This document shows positions 7,199 to 14,622 of a stretch of DNA of 44,875 bases, piece after piece. The stretch's first letter is position 1, and each line of letters begins with the position of its first letter. The DNA lies in NCBI GenBank assembly GCA_050697555.1, contig JBOHAD010000011.1, positions 1-44,875 on the forward strand. The letters are read 5' to 3'. A program made the translations under genes and the position numbers. The DNA is from DASQWP01 sp050697555. Its GTDB lineage: Bacteria > Actinomycetota > Thermoleophilia > Gaiellales > Gaiellaceae. The notes under the pieces are model-generated. The model did no database searches. It had not been told where the DNA came from and saw only the letters and a program-made list of their open reading frames with translations.

Positions 7199-9778
7199 CT
7201 ACTCGTATTGGAGGGCTCGGAGGACATTGAGGCGGGCGGCACGCCGCGCGGGCATGATCGCGGCCACGATTCCGACGATGACGGCCACGATGGCGAAGAT
7301 GACGAGCTGGCCGAGGGGCACCGAGAAGCGGATGTCGAACTCGCCGAGCGCGCGGGTTACGAGCGCCGCCAGAAAGATCCCGAGAGGAAGCCCCAGGGCC
7401 GCGCCGATGAGCGCGGTGATCACGCTCTCGTGGCGCACCATCCGGCGCGCCTGCCGCCGGGTCATTCCGACGGCGCGCAGCATCCCGAGCTCGCGCGTCC
7501 GCTCGAAGACCGAGAGGACGAGCGTGTTGATCATCCCGAAGATGCTCACGATGACCGAGAGAGCGAGGAGGACGTACAGCATCGTGAGGAACTGGTTGAA
7601 GTCCTCGTCCTGCTGCGTGATCCAGGCGTCCCGGGTCTGCACCTTCGCGTCCGGAAAGTCCGCGGTGGCGGCCACGAGGGACTCGGTCGTGCCGTCGGTC
7701 GGCTCGCCGGCCACGTTCACGAACGTGAACTGGTTGCGCGGTCGCTCGTAGACGGAGTCGAACGTGTCCTTCGTGACTGAGACGCCGCCCAGGAGGGGGT
7801 AGAACGGCGGCGGCTCGTACAGGCCCCTCACCCGGACGTCGAGCGTCTGGCCCGAAGGCGTGAGCACGGCGATGCCGTCGCCGACGACGATCTCGTTGTC
7901 CTCGGCGAAGCTCGCGTCCACGATGGCGCCGTCCCCGCCGAGCTCGCTGATTACGGAGTCAGAGCCTTCCTTCCAGTCGAAGCTGTACGTCTCGAGGATC
8001 GTGTCCGGCTCGATGCCGGTCACGTAGGTGGACGAACCGTTCACCTCGCCGAGATCGGCGCGGACTTGCGCCACGAGCTCCGCGTCGCTCGACTCCGCGA
8101 CCGAGTCGCCCGCGGCCGCGACGAACGGGGAGAAGCCGTCCTGGGCCGTGACGACGTAGTCCGAGACGACCTGATCCTCGATCGCCTCGCGGTTCGACGC
8201 CTTCATGCCGTTGGCGAGCACCGCGACGAACGTGACCAGGGCGATTCCGATCATGAGCGCAGCGGCGGTGGCCGCCGTCCGTCCGGGGTTGCGGACGGAG
8301 TTTCCGCGCGCGAGCTTGCCGGCCGCTCCGCCGATCGCCCGCGCGGGCCACCCGACGACCGCGGCGAGGGGCCGCACGAGCCGCGACGAGATCATGGCGA
8401 TGCCGACGAAGAGGAGCACGACCCCGCCCGCGATCGAGAGCAGCCGCGAGCCCGTGGCGAGCTCGTCGCGGAACATCGCGTACCCGAGCAGGAAAAGGGA
8501 CAGCGCGATCGTGAGGAGCGCGACGTACGGCGCGAACGGCGCAAAGCGCGAGCGCGGAAGCGTGTAGCCCTCGCGCACGGCCGCGATCGGCGGCACGCGG
8601 GTCGCGCGGATGGCCGGGAAGAGCCCGGCCACGAGCGTAATGATCGTGCCGACGAGGAGAGAGACGACGATCGTCCGGGTAGCGAAGACCGTGTTCGCAG
8701 TCGGCAGCTCGAGCTCGAGGGCCTTGAAGAGCTCGTTCAGGCTGATCGCCAGCCCGAGCCCGGCGAAGAGGCCGATGATCGACGCCAGGATGCCGATGGT
8801 GAGGGCCTCCACGATCACCGACCAGAGGATCTGCCGGCGCGAGGCGCCGACGGTCCGCATCGTGGCGAACTCCCGCGTCCGCTGGGCGACCGTGATCGAG
8901 AGGGTGTTGAAGATGACGAAGGCGCCGACGAAGAGAGCGATGCCGGCGAAGGCGAGCAGGAAGTATTCGATGAAGCTCGTGAACTCGCTGATCTCGTCCT
9001 TGTCCTCCTGTGCCTCGACGAGGCCCGAGCGGACCTGCGCGTTCTCGGGAAGGACCGGCTGGATCTCGCTGATGAGCTGTTCGGGCGTCGTGCCCTCGAC
9101 GCCCGCGACGGAGATCTCGTCCACCTGGCCCTGCCGATCGAGGAGGGTCTGCGCCGTGGTGAGGTCGAAGACGGCGAAGGTCGCCGTCCCGAGCGAGTCG
9201 ACGTCGCCGAACCTGGCGATGCCGACGACCTCGAAGTCCTGCTTGGGCTGGAGTGTCGAAATCTGGATCGTCTCGCCGACCTCGTAGCCCTCCCGGTCGG
9301 CGACGCCGGCGTCGATGACGACCTCGCCGTCGCCCTCTGCCCAGCGGCCGTCCACGAGGTTGAGCGGGTTGAAGCGGTCGACCTCTGGGCCGGTATCGAT
9401 CCCGAGCCCGAGGCTCGGCGCCCCCTGCGTGTTGACGGCCTTGCCGTCCGAGCCGATGATCTTGGTGTTCGTCTCGTCGAAGATGCCTCCCGACGCCATC
9501 TCAACGTTCGGAAGCGCCTGGACCTCCTCCACAAGTGACTCGTCGATCGGTGGCGCCTGCGACTGAAGGCCCTGGAAGCTGATGTCGGCGCCCTCGCCGG
9601 AGACGACGACGTCGGTGCCGGCGTAGGACTCGTCGAAGATCTGCGAGAAGGCACTGTCGATCGTGTCCGTGAGGACGTAGGTGCCGCTCATCATCGCGAC
9701 CCCGAGGATGATCGCGAGGGCGGTGAGGACGGCGCGCAGCTTGCGGCCGAGCAAGCCCTTGAGGGCGACTCGGATCAC
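7199..9778 (-). CDS. ABC transporter permease, MacB/FtsX type with two FtsX domains
   Basis: An 859-residue inner-membrane protein. It starts MIRVALKGLLGRKLRAVLTALAI, the typical N-terminal transmembrane entry. A ~200-residue extracytoplasmic MacB_PCD-like domain follows, then an FtsX core (about 265-390) with a TREFATMRTVGAS motif. Further membrane helices, a second extracytoplasmic domain and a second FtsX core (about 730-855) with RTRELGMLRAVGMTRRQ complete it. This duplicated arrangement is typical of actinobacterial permeases that export lipids or peptides, or act mechanically on the envelope. The GTG start overlaps the ATPase stop by 4 bp, so the pair is translationally coupled and forms one transporter. 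Substrate unknown. Confidence 0.92.
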   Translation of the reverse strand: MIRVALKGLLGRKLRAVLTALAIILGVAMMSGTYVLTDTIDSAFSQIFDESYAGTDVVVSGEGADISFQGLQSQAPPIDESLVEEVQALPNVEMASGGIFDETNTKIIGSDGKAVNTQGAPSLGLGIDTGPEVDRFNPLNLVDGRWAEGDGEVVIDAGVADREGYEVGETIQISTLQPKQDFEVVGIARFGDVDSLGTATFAVFDLTTAQTLLDRQGQVDEISVAGVEGTTPEQLISEIQPVLPENAQVRSGLVEAQEDKDEISEFTSFIEYFLLAFAGIALFVGAFVIFNTLSITVAQRTREFATMRTVGASRRQILWSVIVEALTIGILASIIGLFAGLGLAISLNELFKALELELPTANTVFATRTIVVSLLVGTIITLVAGLFPAIRATRVPPIAAVREGYTLPRSRFAPFAPYVALLTIALSLFLLGYAMFRDELATGSRLLSIAGGVVLLFVGIAMISSRLVRPLAAVVGWPARAIGGAAGKLARGNSVRNPGRTAATAAALMIGIALVTFVAVLANGMKASNREAIEDQVVSDYVVTAQDGFSPFVAAAGDSVAESSDAELVAQVRADLGEVNGSSTYVTGIEPDTILETYSFDWKEGSDSVISELGGDGAIVDASFAEDNEIVVGDGIAVLTPSGQTLDVRVRGLYEPPPFYPLLGGVSVTKDTFDSVYERPRNQFTFVNVAGEPTDGTTESLVAATADFPDAKVQTRDAWITQQDEDFNQFLTMLYVLLALSVIVSIFGMINTLVLSVFERTRELGMLRAVGMTRRQARRMVRHESVITALIGAALGLPLGIFLAALVTRALGEFDIRFSVPLGQLVIFAIVAVIVGIVAAIMPARRAARLNVLRALQYE

Positions 9779-10545
9779 AGGCGGCTGACTTCTTCCATGG
9801 TCTCGAGCACCTCGTGGGCGCTCGTCTTCGCGAGCTCCCTGACGATGAGGCCGTCGGCGAGGAAGAGCGTGCGGTCGGCGATGGCGCAGGCGTTCGGGTC
9901 GTGCGAGACCATCACGAACGTCTGGCCGAGGGTCTCCACGGACTCGCGGAGGAGCTCGAGGATCTCGTGGCTCGTGGTCGAGTCGAGATTCCCCGTCGGC
10001 TCGTCCGCGAAGACGACGGTCGGCTTGGAGATGAGGGCTCTCGCGATCGCGACGCGCTGCTGTTGCCCGCCGGAGAGCTCCGAGGGGCGATGGGTGCGGC
10101 GGTCGGCAAGCCCGACCCGCTCGATGATGGACTCGTTCCAGCCCTTGTCCTGCTTCACTCCGCCGAGCTCGAGCGGGAGGAGGATGTTCTCCTCGGCCGT
10201 GAGCATGGGGAGGAGGTTGAAGAACTGGAAGACGAAGCCGACGTGGCGGCGGCGGAGCTTCGTGAGCTCGGTGTCGCCGAGCTGCGCGATGCCCGTGCCG
10301 TCGATGGTGACGTCGCCCTCGGTGGGCCGGTCGAGCCCGGCGAGGATGTGCATGAGGGTGGACTTGCCCGAGCCCGACGGGCCCATGATGCTCGTGAGCT
10401 TGCCGCGCTCGACGTCGAGCGTGACACCGCGGAGCGCGTCCACGGCGGTCTCGCCCTCGCCGTAGCGGCGGGTGACGTCGTGGGCCGAGACGACCGTGCC
10501 GCCCGCGGGAGTCTGGGTTTTCGTTTCCTGTTCCATGGTTGCCAC
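9775..10545 (-). CDS. ABC transporter ATP-binding protein (MacB/LolD type)
   Basis: A 256-residue ATPase partner of the downstream permease. Walker A is GPSGSGKST (55-63), the Q-loop lies in FVFQFFNLLP, the signature is LSGGQQQR (157-164), and Walker B is VVFADEPTGNLDS with the catalytic Glu. The H-loop is VSHDPN. The PTGNLDS and FQFFNLLP patterns are diagnostic of the MacB/LolD subfamily. GTG 10545 is preferred as start because GGAGG lies 7 nt upstream; ATG 10536 is too far from it and a longer frame to 10620 lacks a site. Confidence 0.93.
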   Translation of the reverse strand: MATMEQETKTQTPAGGTVVSAHDVTRRYGEGETAVDALRGVTLDVERGKLTSIMGPSGSGKSTLMHILAGLDRPTEGDVTIDGTGIAQLGDTELTKLRRRHVGFVFQFFNLLPMLTAEENILLPLELGGVKQDKGWNESIIERVGLADRRTHRPSELSGGQQQRVAIARALISKPTVVFADEPTGNLDSTTSHEILELLRESVETLGQTFVMVSHDPNACAIADRTLFLADGLIVRELAKTSAHEVLETMEEVSRL

Positions 10546-10659
10546 TGTAGGACCTCCGGGAAGGGGGTGCGAGTCCATGGTCGCAGCGCCGTGAACGGGG
10601 GGACAGGCGGGAAGCGCCACACGCGGGGTGCGGTTAACCGAACCTTTTCGCGATTCGGC

Positions 10660-11652
10660 TCAGCCGAAGACGACGGTTATGACGAAGGCGGTGAAGAGCG
10701 CTGCCCAGACCGCGATGGGAAGCGCCGAGAAGCGGCGTCGCACGTGGAGCGCCCAGATCGCCACCGCGCCCCCCGCGAGCCCCAGGCAGCCGGCGAGCAC
10801 GGAGAAGCCCGTCAGGCTCCAGTCGGTGAAGGCGAGGCCGAGAGAGACGGGCAGCGTGGACTGGAAGACCATCGCCCCGGTGATGTTCCCGAGCGCGAGC
10901 GTGTCCTTCCCGTCACGGATCCAGAAGAAGCTGTTCGCCTTCTCGGGGAGCTCCGTGGCGAGCGGGGCGAGGATGAGCGCGAGCACGAGCGGCTCGGCGC
11001 CGAGGCTCTCGGCCGCCTCGAGCAGCTCGTGGACGAACAGGTGCGCCCCGCCGATGATCGCGCCGAGCGCGACGACGAGCTGGACGACGACGGTCGTCGT
11101 GCGCGGTGCGTCCTGCCGGCTCGAGTCCATGATGAGCGGCCGCAGCGTCTCCTCCTCCTGGATCGCGCCGCCGCTCCGCAGGGTCCACCGGACGTAGGTG
11201 CCGTAGGCGAGGACGAAGACGACCGCGGCCGCGATCTGGAGCCATCGGGGCGCGCCGAGCCCGAGACCGAGCGCCGCGGCGAAGAAGACGAGAAAGAAGG
11301 TGAGGTCGCGCTGGAGCGTCGGGAAGTGCACGTCGAGGCCGGTTCCGGCCGCCCGCCGGTTCCGGTACAGGAGCGCGGAGATACCCACGAGCGCCATCGC
11401 GATGGTGGCGAGCATGAAGGGCGCACCGATGATCGCGCCGATCGCGACGTCGATCGTCCCCTCGGTCGGCGAGATGATGGCCACGATGGGGATCAGCGAC
11501 TCGGGGAGAGCGGTGGCTACCGCCGCGAGCAGGCTGCCCACCGCGCCTTGCGCGATTCCGAGCTGGTGACCGAGCCACTCGATCGCGTTCGTGAAGAGCA
11601 GAGCCCCGGCGAGCAGGACGGCGAAGCTCGCCACGAGGAGAACCCCGGTCAC
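10660..11652 (-). CDS. CaCA-family cation antiporter (sodium/calcium exchanger-like)
   Basis: A 330-residue polytopic membrane protein with about ten hydrophobic helices. The two alpha-repeat motifs of the Ca2+/cation antiporter superfamily are visible as ATALPESLIP (around residue 47) and, in the second half, ATELPEKANSF; each carries the conserved Pro-Glu that binds the cation. A charged cytoplasmic loop separates the halves. The GTG at 11652 begins a clean hydrophobic N-terminus (MTGVLLVASF); the open frame further upstream is antisense to the HAD gene and not coding. Ion specificity (Ca2+, Na+ or H+) cannot be assigned from sequence. Confidence 0.88.
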   Translation of the reverse strand: MTGVLLVASFAVLLAGALLFTNAIEWLGHQLGIAQGAVGSLLAAVATALPESLIPIVAIISPTEGTIDVAIGAIIGAPFMLATIAMALVGISALLYRNRRAAGTGLDVHFPTLQRDLTFFLVFFAAALGLGLGAPRWLQIAAAVVFVLAYGTYVRWTLRSGGAIQEEETLRPLIMDSSRQDAPRTTTVVVQLVVALGAIIGGAHLFVHELLEAAESLGAEPLVLALILAPLATELPEKANSFFWIRDGKDTLALGNITGAMVFQSTLPVSLGLAFTDWSLTGFSVLAGCLGLAGGAVAIWALHVRRRFSALPIAVWAALFTAFVITVVFG

Positions 11653-11700
11653 GTGCGCGGGTGGCGGTCGACGGCATTGCGGGCCACGGCGCGCGCACCC

Positions 11701-11706
11701 TACCCT
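11701..11706 (+). promoter_or_regulatory. -10 box for HAD gene, near-leaderless
   Basis: TACCCT fits TANNNT and ends 9 nt before ATG 11716. The overlapping reverse hexamer TAGGGT (11702-11697) could drive the divergent antiporter gene with a ~40-nt leader. Confidence 0.5.
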
Positions 11707-11715
11707 GCGCGGCAC

Positions 11716-12447
11716 ATGCTCGACGCCGTCCTCTTCGACTGGGGAGACACCCTCTTCCACTTCGCCTACGACGAGGCGCTCCTCGAGGCGGGCTGGGAGG
11801 CGGGGCTGGCGACCCTCGACCGGGACGGCCTTCCCGGGCACGACGAGACGGCGGCTCGCTTCCGCGAGCGCTACATACCGCTCCTCTGGGTGCCGGGCTC
11901 CGTCGACGAGGTCGAGTACCCCGGGATCGTGCGCGAGCTCCTGGGCAGCTTCGACGTCGAGCTCACGGACGAGGAGCTCGACCGCTTCCTGGCCGCCGAG
12001 CACGCCGCGTGGGAGCCCGCCCGGCACCTCGGCGCGCATACGCACGCGCTCCTCGACGCGCTGCGCGACCGCGGCCTCAAGACCGGGCTCGTCTCCAATG
12101 CCTTCGACCCCGGCTGGCTCCTGCACGAGGATCTCGCGCGAATGGGCCTCGAGGAGCGGCTCGACGTCGCCGTCTTCTCCTCCGAGGTGGGAAAGCGCAA
12201 GCCTCATCCGGCGATCTTCGAGGCGGCTCTCGAGCGGCTCGGCGTCGAGGCCGAGCGGGCGCTGTTCGTCGGCGACCGCCGCTACGAGGACGTGCGCGGC
12301 TCGAAGGAGGTCGGCATGACGGCGGTGCTGGCGCTCTGGTTCCGGGCGGACGACGACGACCGCGGCCTCGAGCCCGACTACGAGGCGTTCACCGCCATGG
12401 ACGTCCTCAACGTCGTGAGGCGGCTGACCGGAGGGGAGAGCGGCTAG
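11716..12447 (+). CDS. HAD-superfamily hydrolase (subfamily IA-like)
   Basis: A 243-residue Rossmann-like phosphatase with a helical cap. Motif I is FDWGDTLF, with nucleophile D8; the usual second Asp at +2 is Gly here, with an Asp one position later, a variant that may change chemistry. Motif II is LVSNAFDP, motif III GKRKPHP with the conserved Lys, and motif IV FVGDRRYED with the metal-binding Asp. A PAIFEAALERLGV stretch typical of HAD-IA follows motif III. The real start is ATG 11716; the much longer open frame upstream is antisense to the transporter genes. Substrate unknown (a phosphorylated metabolite). Confidence 0.9.
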   Translation: MLDAVLFDWGDTLFHFAYDEALLEAGWEAGLATLDRDGLPGHDETAARFRERYIPLLWVPGSVDEVEYPGIVRELLGSFDVELTDEELDRFLAAEHAAWEPARHLGAHTHALLDALRDRGLKTGLVSNAFDPGWLLHEDLARMGLEERLDVAVFSSEVGKRKPHPAIFEAALERLGVEAERALFVGDRRYEDVRGSKEVGMTAVLALWFRADDDDRGLEPDYEAFTAMDVLNVVRRLTGGESG

Positions 12448-12484
12448 CCCGAATCTTAACGAGCGGCGTTACGCCGGATCCTCG

Positions 12485-12883
12485 CTAGGCGACCGCAGTC
12501 GCCTCCAGTTCGATCAGGAGGTCTGGAAATGCGAGGCCCGTCACCCCGAGCAAAGTCGCCGCCGGCTGGATTCCGGCTGCAGCTGTGCGCTCGCCGACGA
12601 CCTGTGCCCCTTCGGCGAAGAAGATTTCGACGTCGGTTACGTAGGAATTGAGGCGCACGACATTGGCCAGGCTCATTCCCGCGCTCTGCAAGACCGTCTC
12701 GACGTTGTCGAGCGCCTGCGCAGCCTGTGCCCGCATGTCGCCGGCGTGCAGGGTGTTGCCGTCTGCGTCGCTCGAGGTTTGGCCTGCGCAGTAGAGCACC
12801 CGCTCCGCTCCGGCCACGTCGACCGCCTGCGAGAAGCCGAACTGGTCCTGCCAGGCCCAGGGATTGACGTTCCGTTGCTCCAC
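12485..12883 (-). CDS. RidA/YjgF-family protein
   Basis: A 132-residue RidA-like protein. Family members hydrolyse reactive enamine/imine intermediates such as 2-aminoacrylate, protecting PLP enzymes. Visible hallmarks are LYCAGQTSSDADG near the N-terminus, a QAAQALDNVETVLQSAG helix, and RLNSYVTDV with the key Arg. The C-terminal PAATLLGVTGLAFPDLLIELEATAVA carries the usual conserved Pro and Glu-x-Glu-like strand. The start is GTG with GGAAGGAG 6 nt upstream. It converges with the HAD gene. Some members of the broader family lack deaminase activity, so the activity is inferred. Confidence 0.92.
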   Translation of the reverse strand: MEQRNVNPWAWQDQFGFSQAVDVAGAERVLYCAGQTSSDADGNTLHAGDMRAQAAQALDNVETVLQSAGMSLANVVRLNSYVTDVEIFFAEGAQVVGERTAAAGIQPAATLLGVTGLAFPDLLIELEATAVA

Positions 12884-13068
12884 GAGGGGCTCCTTCCGCT
12901 CGACGCTCCGGCGTCGGAGCCTACACGCGGTTGCCGTGGTCTTCGCGGGCTCGCGCTCGACCGCGCGGGGGCGCGCTGACGTTCTTCCTCGCCGCGGGAG
13001 CGCCTACACCGAGCGGGCGTCGCTGTCAAGTCTTGCGGGGGTAGGCCTCGGTTATCAACAATTCAGGA

Positions 13069-13479
13069 GTGCGGCGCCTCTCCTTCGTCGGCGCAGACTT
13101 GCCCCTCCGTCCTCAGGAAGAGACGGAGTGCCGCCGCTGCCGGGTGCACTGCGACAAGGTCGTCTATCCGGCCGCCTGCGTCGAGCGCGCGTGCCCCTTC
13201 GTCTACGCGTACGAGGAGTGGGGACGCACGTACATCGGCTGCATGCAGAAGGTCTACGCGGTCGAGATCGACCTCGAGATCCTCCAGGAGGCGCAAGGGC
13301 GCAAGGGCGGCTTCGGCGGCGTCAAGGCCGTCCGGCAGCCGCTCCCGATGTGCAAGGCCGAGGTCTCGAGCTGCTACGACAACCGCGTCGACGAGCTCGG
13401 GTGCGTGAACCCGGAGTTCTCCGAGCTTCCGCGCGGCAAGCCCTCCTTCCGCGTCGTCGACCAGACCGACGTCGCCTAG
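13069..13479 (+). CDS. Cysteine-rich protein of unknown function
   Basis: A 136-residue soluble protein with nine cysteines: C21, C24, C28, C37, C42, C58, C95, C102 and C112. The first five form a CxxCxxxC-x8-CxxxxC cluster, and KVVYPAACVERACPFVYAYEEWG is rich in aromatics. This spacing suggests a Zn or Fe-S cluster site (inference). The C-terminal ~40 residues (LGCVNPEFSELPRGKPSFRVVDQTDVA) are well composed and codon use matches neighbours, so the frame looks real. The only start in frame after the preceding stop is GTG 13069; its upstream AGGAG touches the codon, which is odd. It is divergent from ridA with 185 bp between them. Confidence 0.75.
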   Translation: MRRLSFVGADLPLRPQEETECRRCRVHCDKVVYPAACVERACPFVYAYEEWGRTYIGCMQKVYAVEIDLEILQEAQGRKGGFGGVKAVRQPLPMCKAEVSSCYDNRVDELGCVNPEFSELPRGKPSFRVVDQTDVA

Positions 13480-13602
13480 CCTCCGGCCTGTCTCGCTCCG
13501 GGCCGCGCGCAGGCTCGCGGTCGTGCGGCAGCGGCTCGCGGGGCCTCGGCCGGCCGGCGTGCTCGAGGTCGTCCGCGACCTCCGCTGCCTCCCACCGAGG
13601 AC

Positions 13603-13785
13603 GTGCCGATCCACCACCTCCTCGTGCAGGCGTTCGCCTCCGAGCATCACACCTGCGCAGCGGGTGATGCGAACGCGTCGGCGCTTCAGTGCCGGATCAG
13701 GAACGCGTTCGAGGAGCTCGGCGCGTTCCTCGGCGCGCGCGAGGTCGTCCACGCTTCCGCGTCCAGCGGCCGTGGAGCTCCCTGA
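13603..13785 (+). pseudogene. Possible remnant of a glycosyltransferase N-terminus
   Basis: A 60-codon frame (MPIHHLLVQAFASEHH..., then GDANASALQCRIRNAFEELG) resembles the first ~45 residues of actinobacterial GT4-type glycosyltransferases, which begin with a VHHLV-type strand and a GDAxxxHxLxxRxxLxxLG segment. It stops after 60 codons and its last third overlaps the 3' end of nfo on the other strand. GAGG precedes the GTG. The likeness is from memory of the family pattern and weak; it may be chance. Confidence 0.2.
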
Positions 13786-14605
13786 GCTTCCGCACCTCGT
13801 CAGCATCGGGTCCGTGTCCATCCGGTCCCGGCACCTCGAGGATGGCCGGGAGGCCCTGAAGACGCGGATGGGCCAGGAACACGCCGAGGCCTTCGCCGAG
13901 CTCGCCCTCGCCGAGATTGGCGTGGCGGTCGCGGTTCGAGCCGAGCGCGGCGTCGGCGTCGTTCACGTGCAGGCAGCGGAGGCGGTCGAGCCCGATCCGC
14001 TCGTCGACGTCCGCGATCGTCGCGTCGAGCGCGTCCGCGTCGGTCACGTCGACGCCGGAGACCCAGAGGTGGCAGGAGTCGAGGCAGACGCCGAGCCTCG
14101 GATGAGCGCCGAGGCGGTCGACGAGGACGGCGAGCTCGTCGACGGAGCGCCCGATCGTGCCGCCCGCGCCGGCCGAGTTCTCGAGCAGGACCCACGTCGT
14201 CTCCGAGCACCGTTCGAGCGCCTCCTGGAGCGCGGGCGCGGCACGCTCGAGGCCCGCCTCGAACCCGGCGCCCACGTGCGAGCCGACATGGATGACGACG
14301 CCGTCCGCCTCGATCGCGCAGGCGACCTCGACGGTGTTCAGGAGCGAGGCGCGCGACTTCTCGTAAACCGTGGCGTCGGGCGCCGCCAGGTTGATGAGGT
14401 AGAGCGCGTGGCAGACGACGGCGCCGATCCCCACCTCGGCCCGGCGCTCCTTGAAGCGCTCGAAGTTGGCCGGGTCGTGATTCGTCGGACGCCAGGCCCG
14501 CGGGCTCTGCGTGAAGATCTGGACGGCGTCCGCGCCGAGCGCTTCCGCGCGATCGATCGCCGTGTGGATCCCCCCAGAGGTGGAGACGTGGGCGCCCGCC
14601 AGCAC
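13697..14605 (-). CDS. nfo: Deoxyribonuclease IV (AP endonuclease IV)
   Basis: A 302-residue Zn-dependent TIM-barrel endonuclease cleaving DNA 5' of abasic sites in base excision repair. Metal-ligand motifs of the family are all present: AHVSTSGG, CHALYL, VIHVGSH, LLENSAG, CLDSCHLW, LHVNDADAALGSNRDRH, GEGELG and ILEVPG. Typical members end shortly after the last motif, at about residue 280. Here a basic ~20-residue tail (TRKRGRPRARRGTRR...) follows, possibly a read-through into the degraded neighbour. The GTG start is immediately preceded by a -10 box, predicting a leaderless transcript divergent from gltX. Confidence 0.94.
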   Translation of the reverse strand: MLAGAHVSTSGGIHTAIDRAEALGADAVQIFTQSPRAWRPTNHDPANFERFKERRAEVGIGAVVCHALYLINLAAPDATVYEKSRASLLNTVEVACAIEADGVVIHVGSHVGAGFEAGLERAAPALQEALERCSETTWVLLENSAGAGGTIGRSVDELAVLVDRLGAHPRLGVCLDSCHLWVSGVDVTDADALDATIADVDERIGLDRLRCLHVNDADAALGSNRDRHANLGEGELGEGLGVFLAHPRLQGLPAILEVPGPDGHGPDADEVRKLRELHGRWTRKRGRPRARRGTRRAPRTRS

Positions 14606-14622
14606 GCGACTACGATAGCCGC
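14606..14622. promoter_or_regulatory. Overlapping divergent leaderless promoters for nfo and gltX
   Basis: Only 17 bp separate the two GTG starts. The heptamer TACGATA (14611-14617) gives TACGAT on plus (6 nt before gltX GTG) and TATCGT on minus (6 nt before nfo GTG). With initiation 6-8 nt after a -10, both mRNAs would begin at or next to their start codons. Confidence 0.7.

Noticed and set aside
8066..9538. 490-codon plus-strand frame opposite the ABC permease
   Set aside because: Typical high-GC antisense shadow (Arg/Asp/Glu-rich); the permease frame has conserved FtsX motifs.
9814..12447. Very long plus-strand open frame (877 codons)
   Set aside because: Most of it is antisense to the ABC ATPase and cation antiporter and is highly charged, low-complexity sequence; only its end from 11716 is a real gene (HAD hydrolase).
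12464..12476. Small CGGCG/CGCCG inverted repeat between HAD and ridA
   Set aside because: Only 5 bp of stem with a 3-nt loop; too weak to call a terminator in GC-rich DNA.
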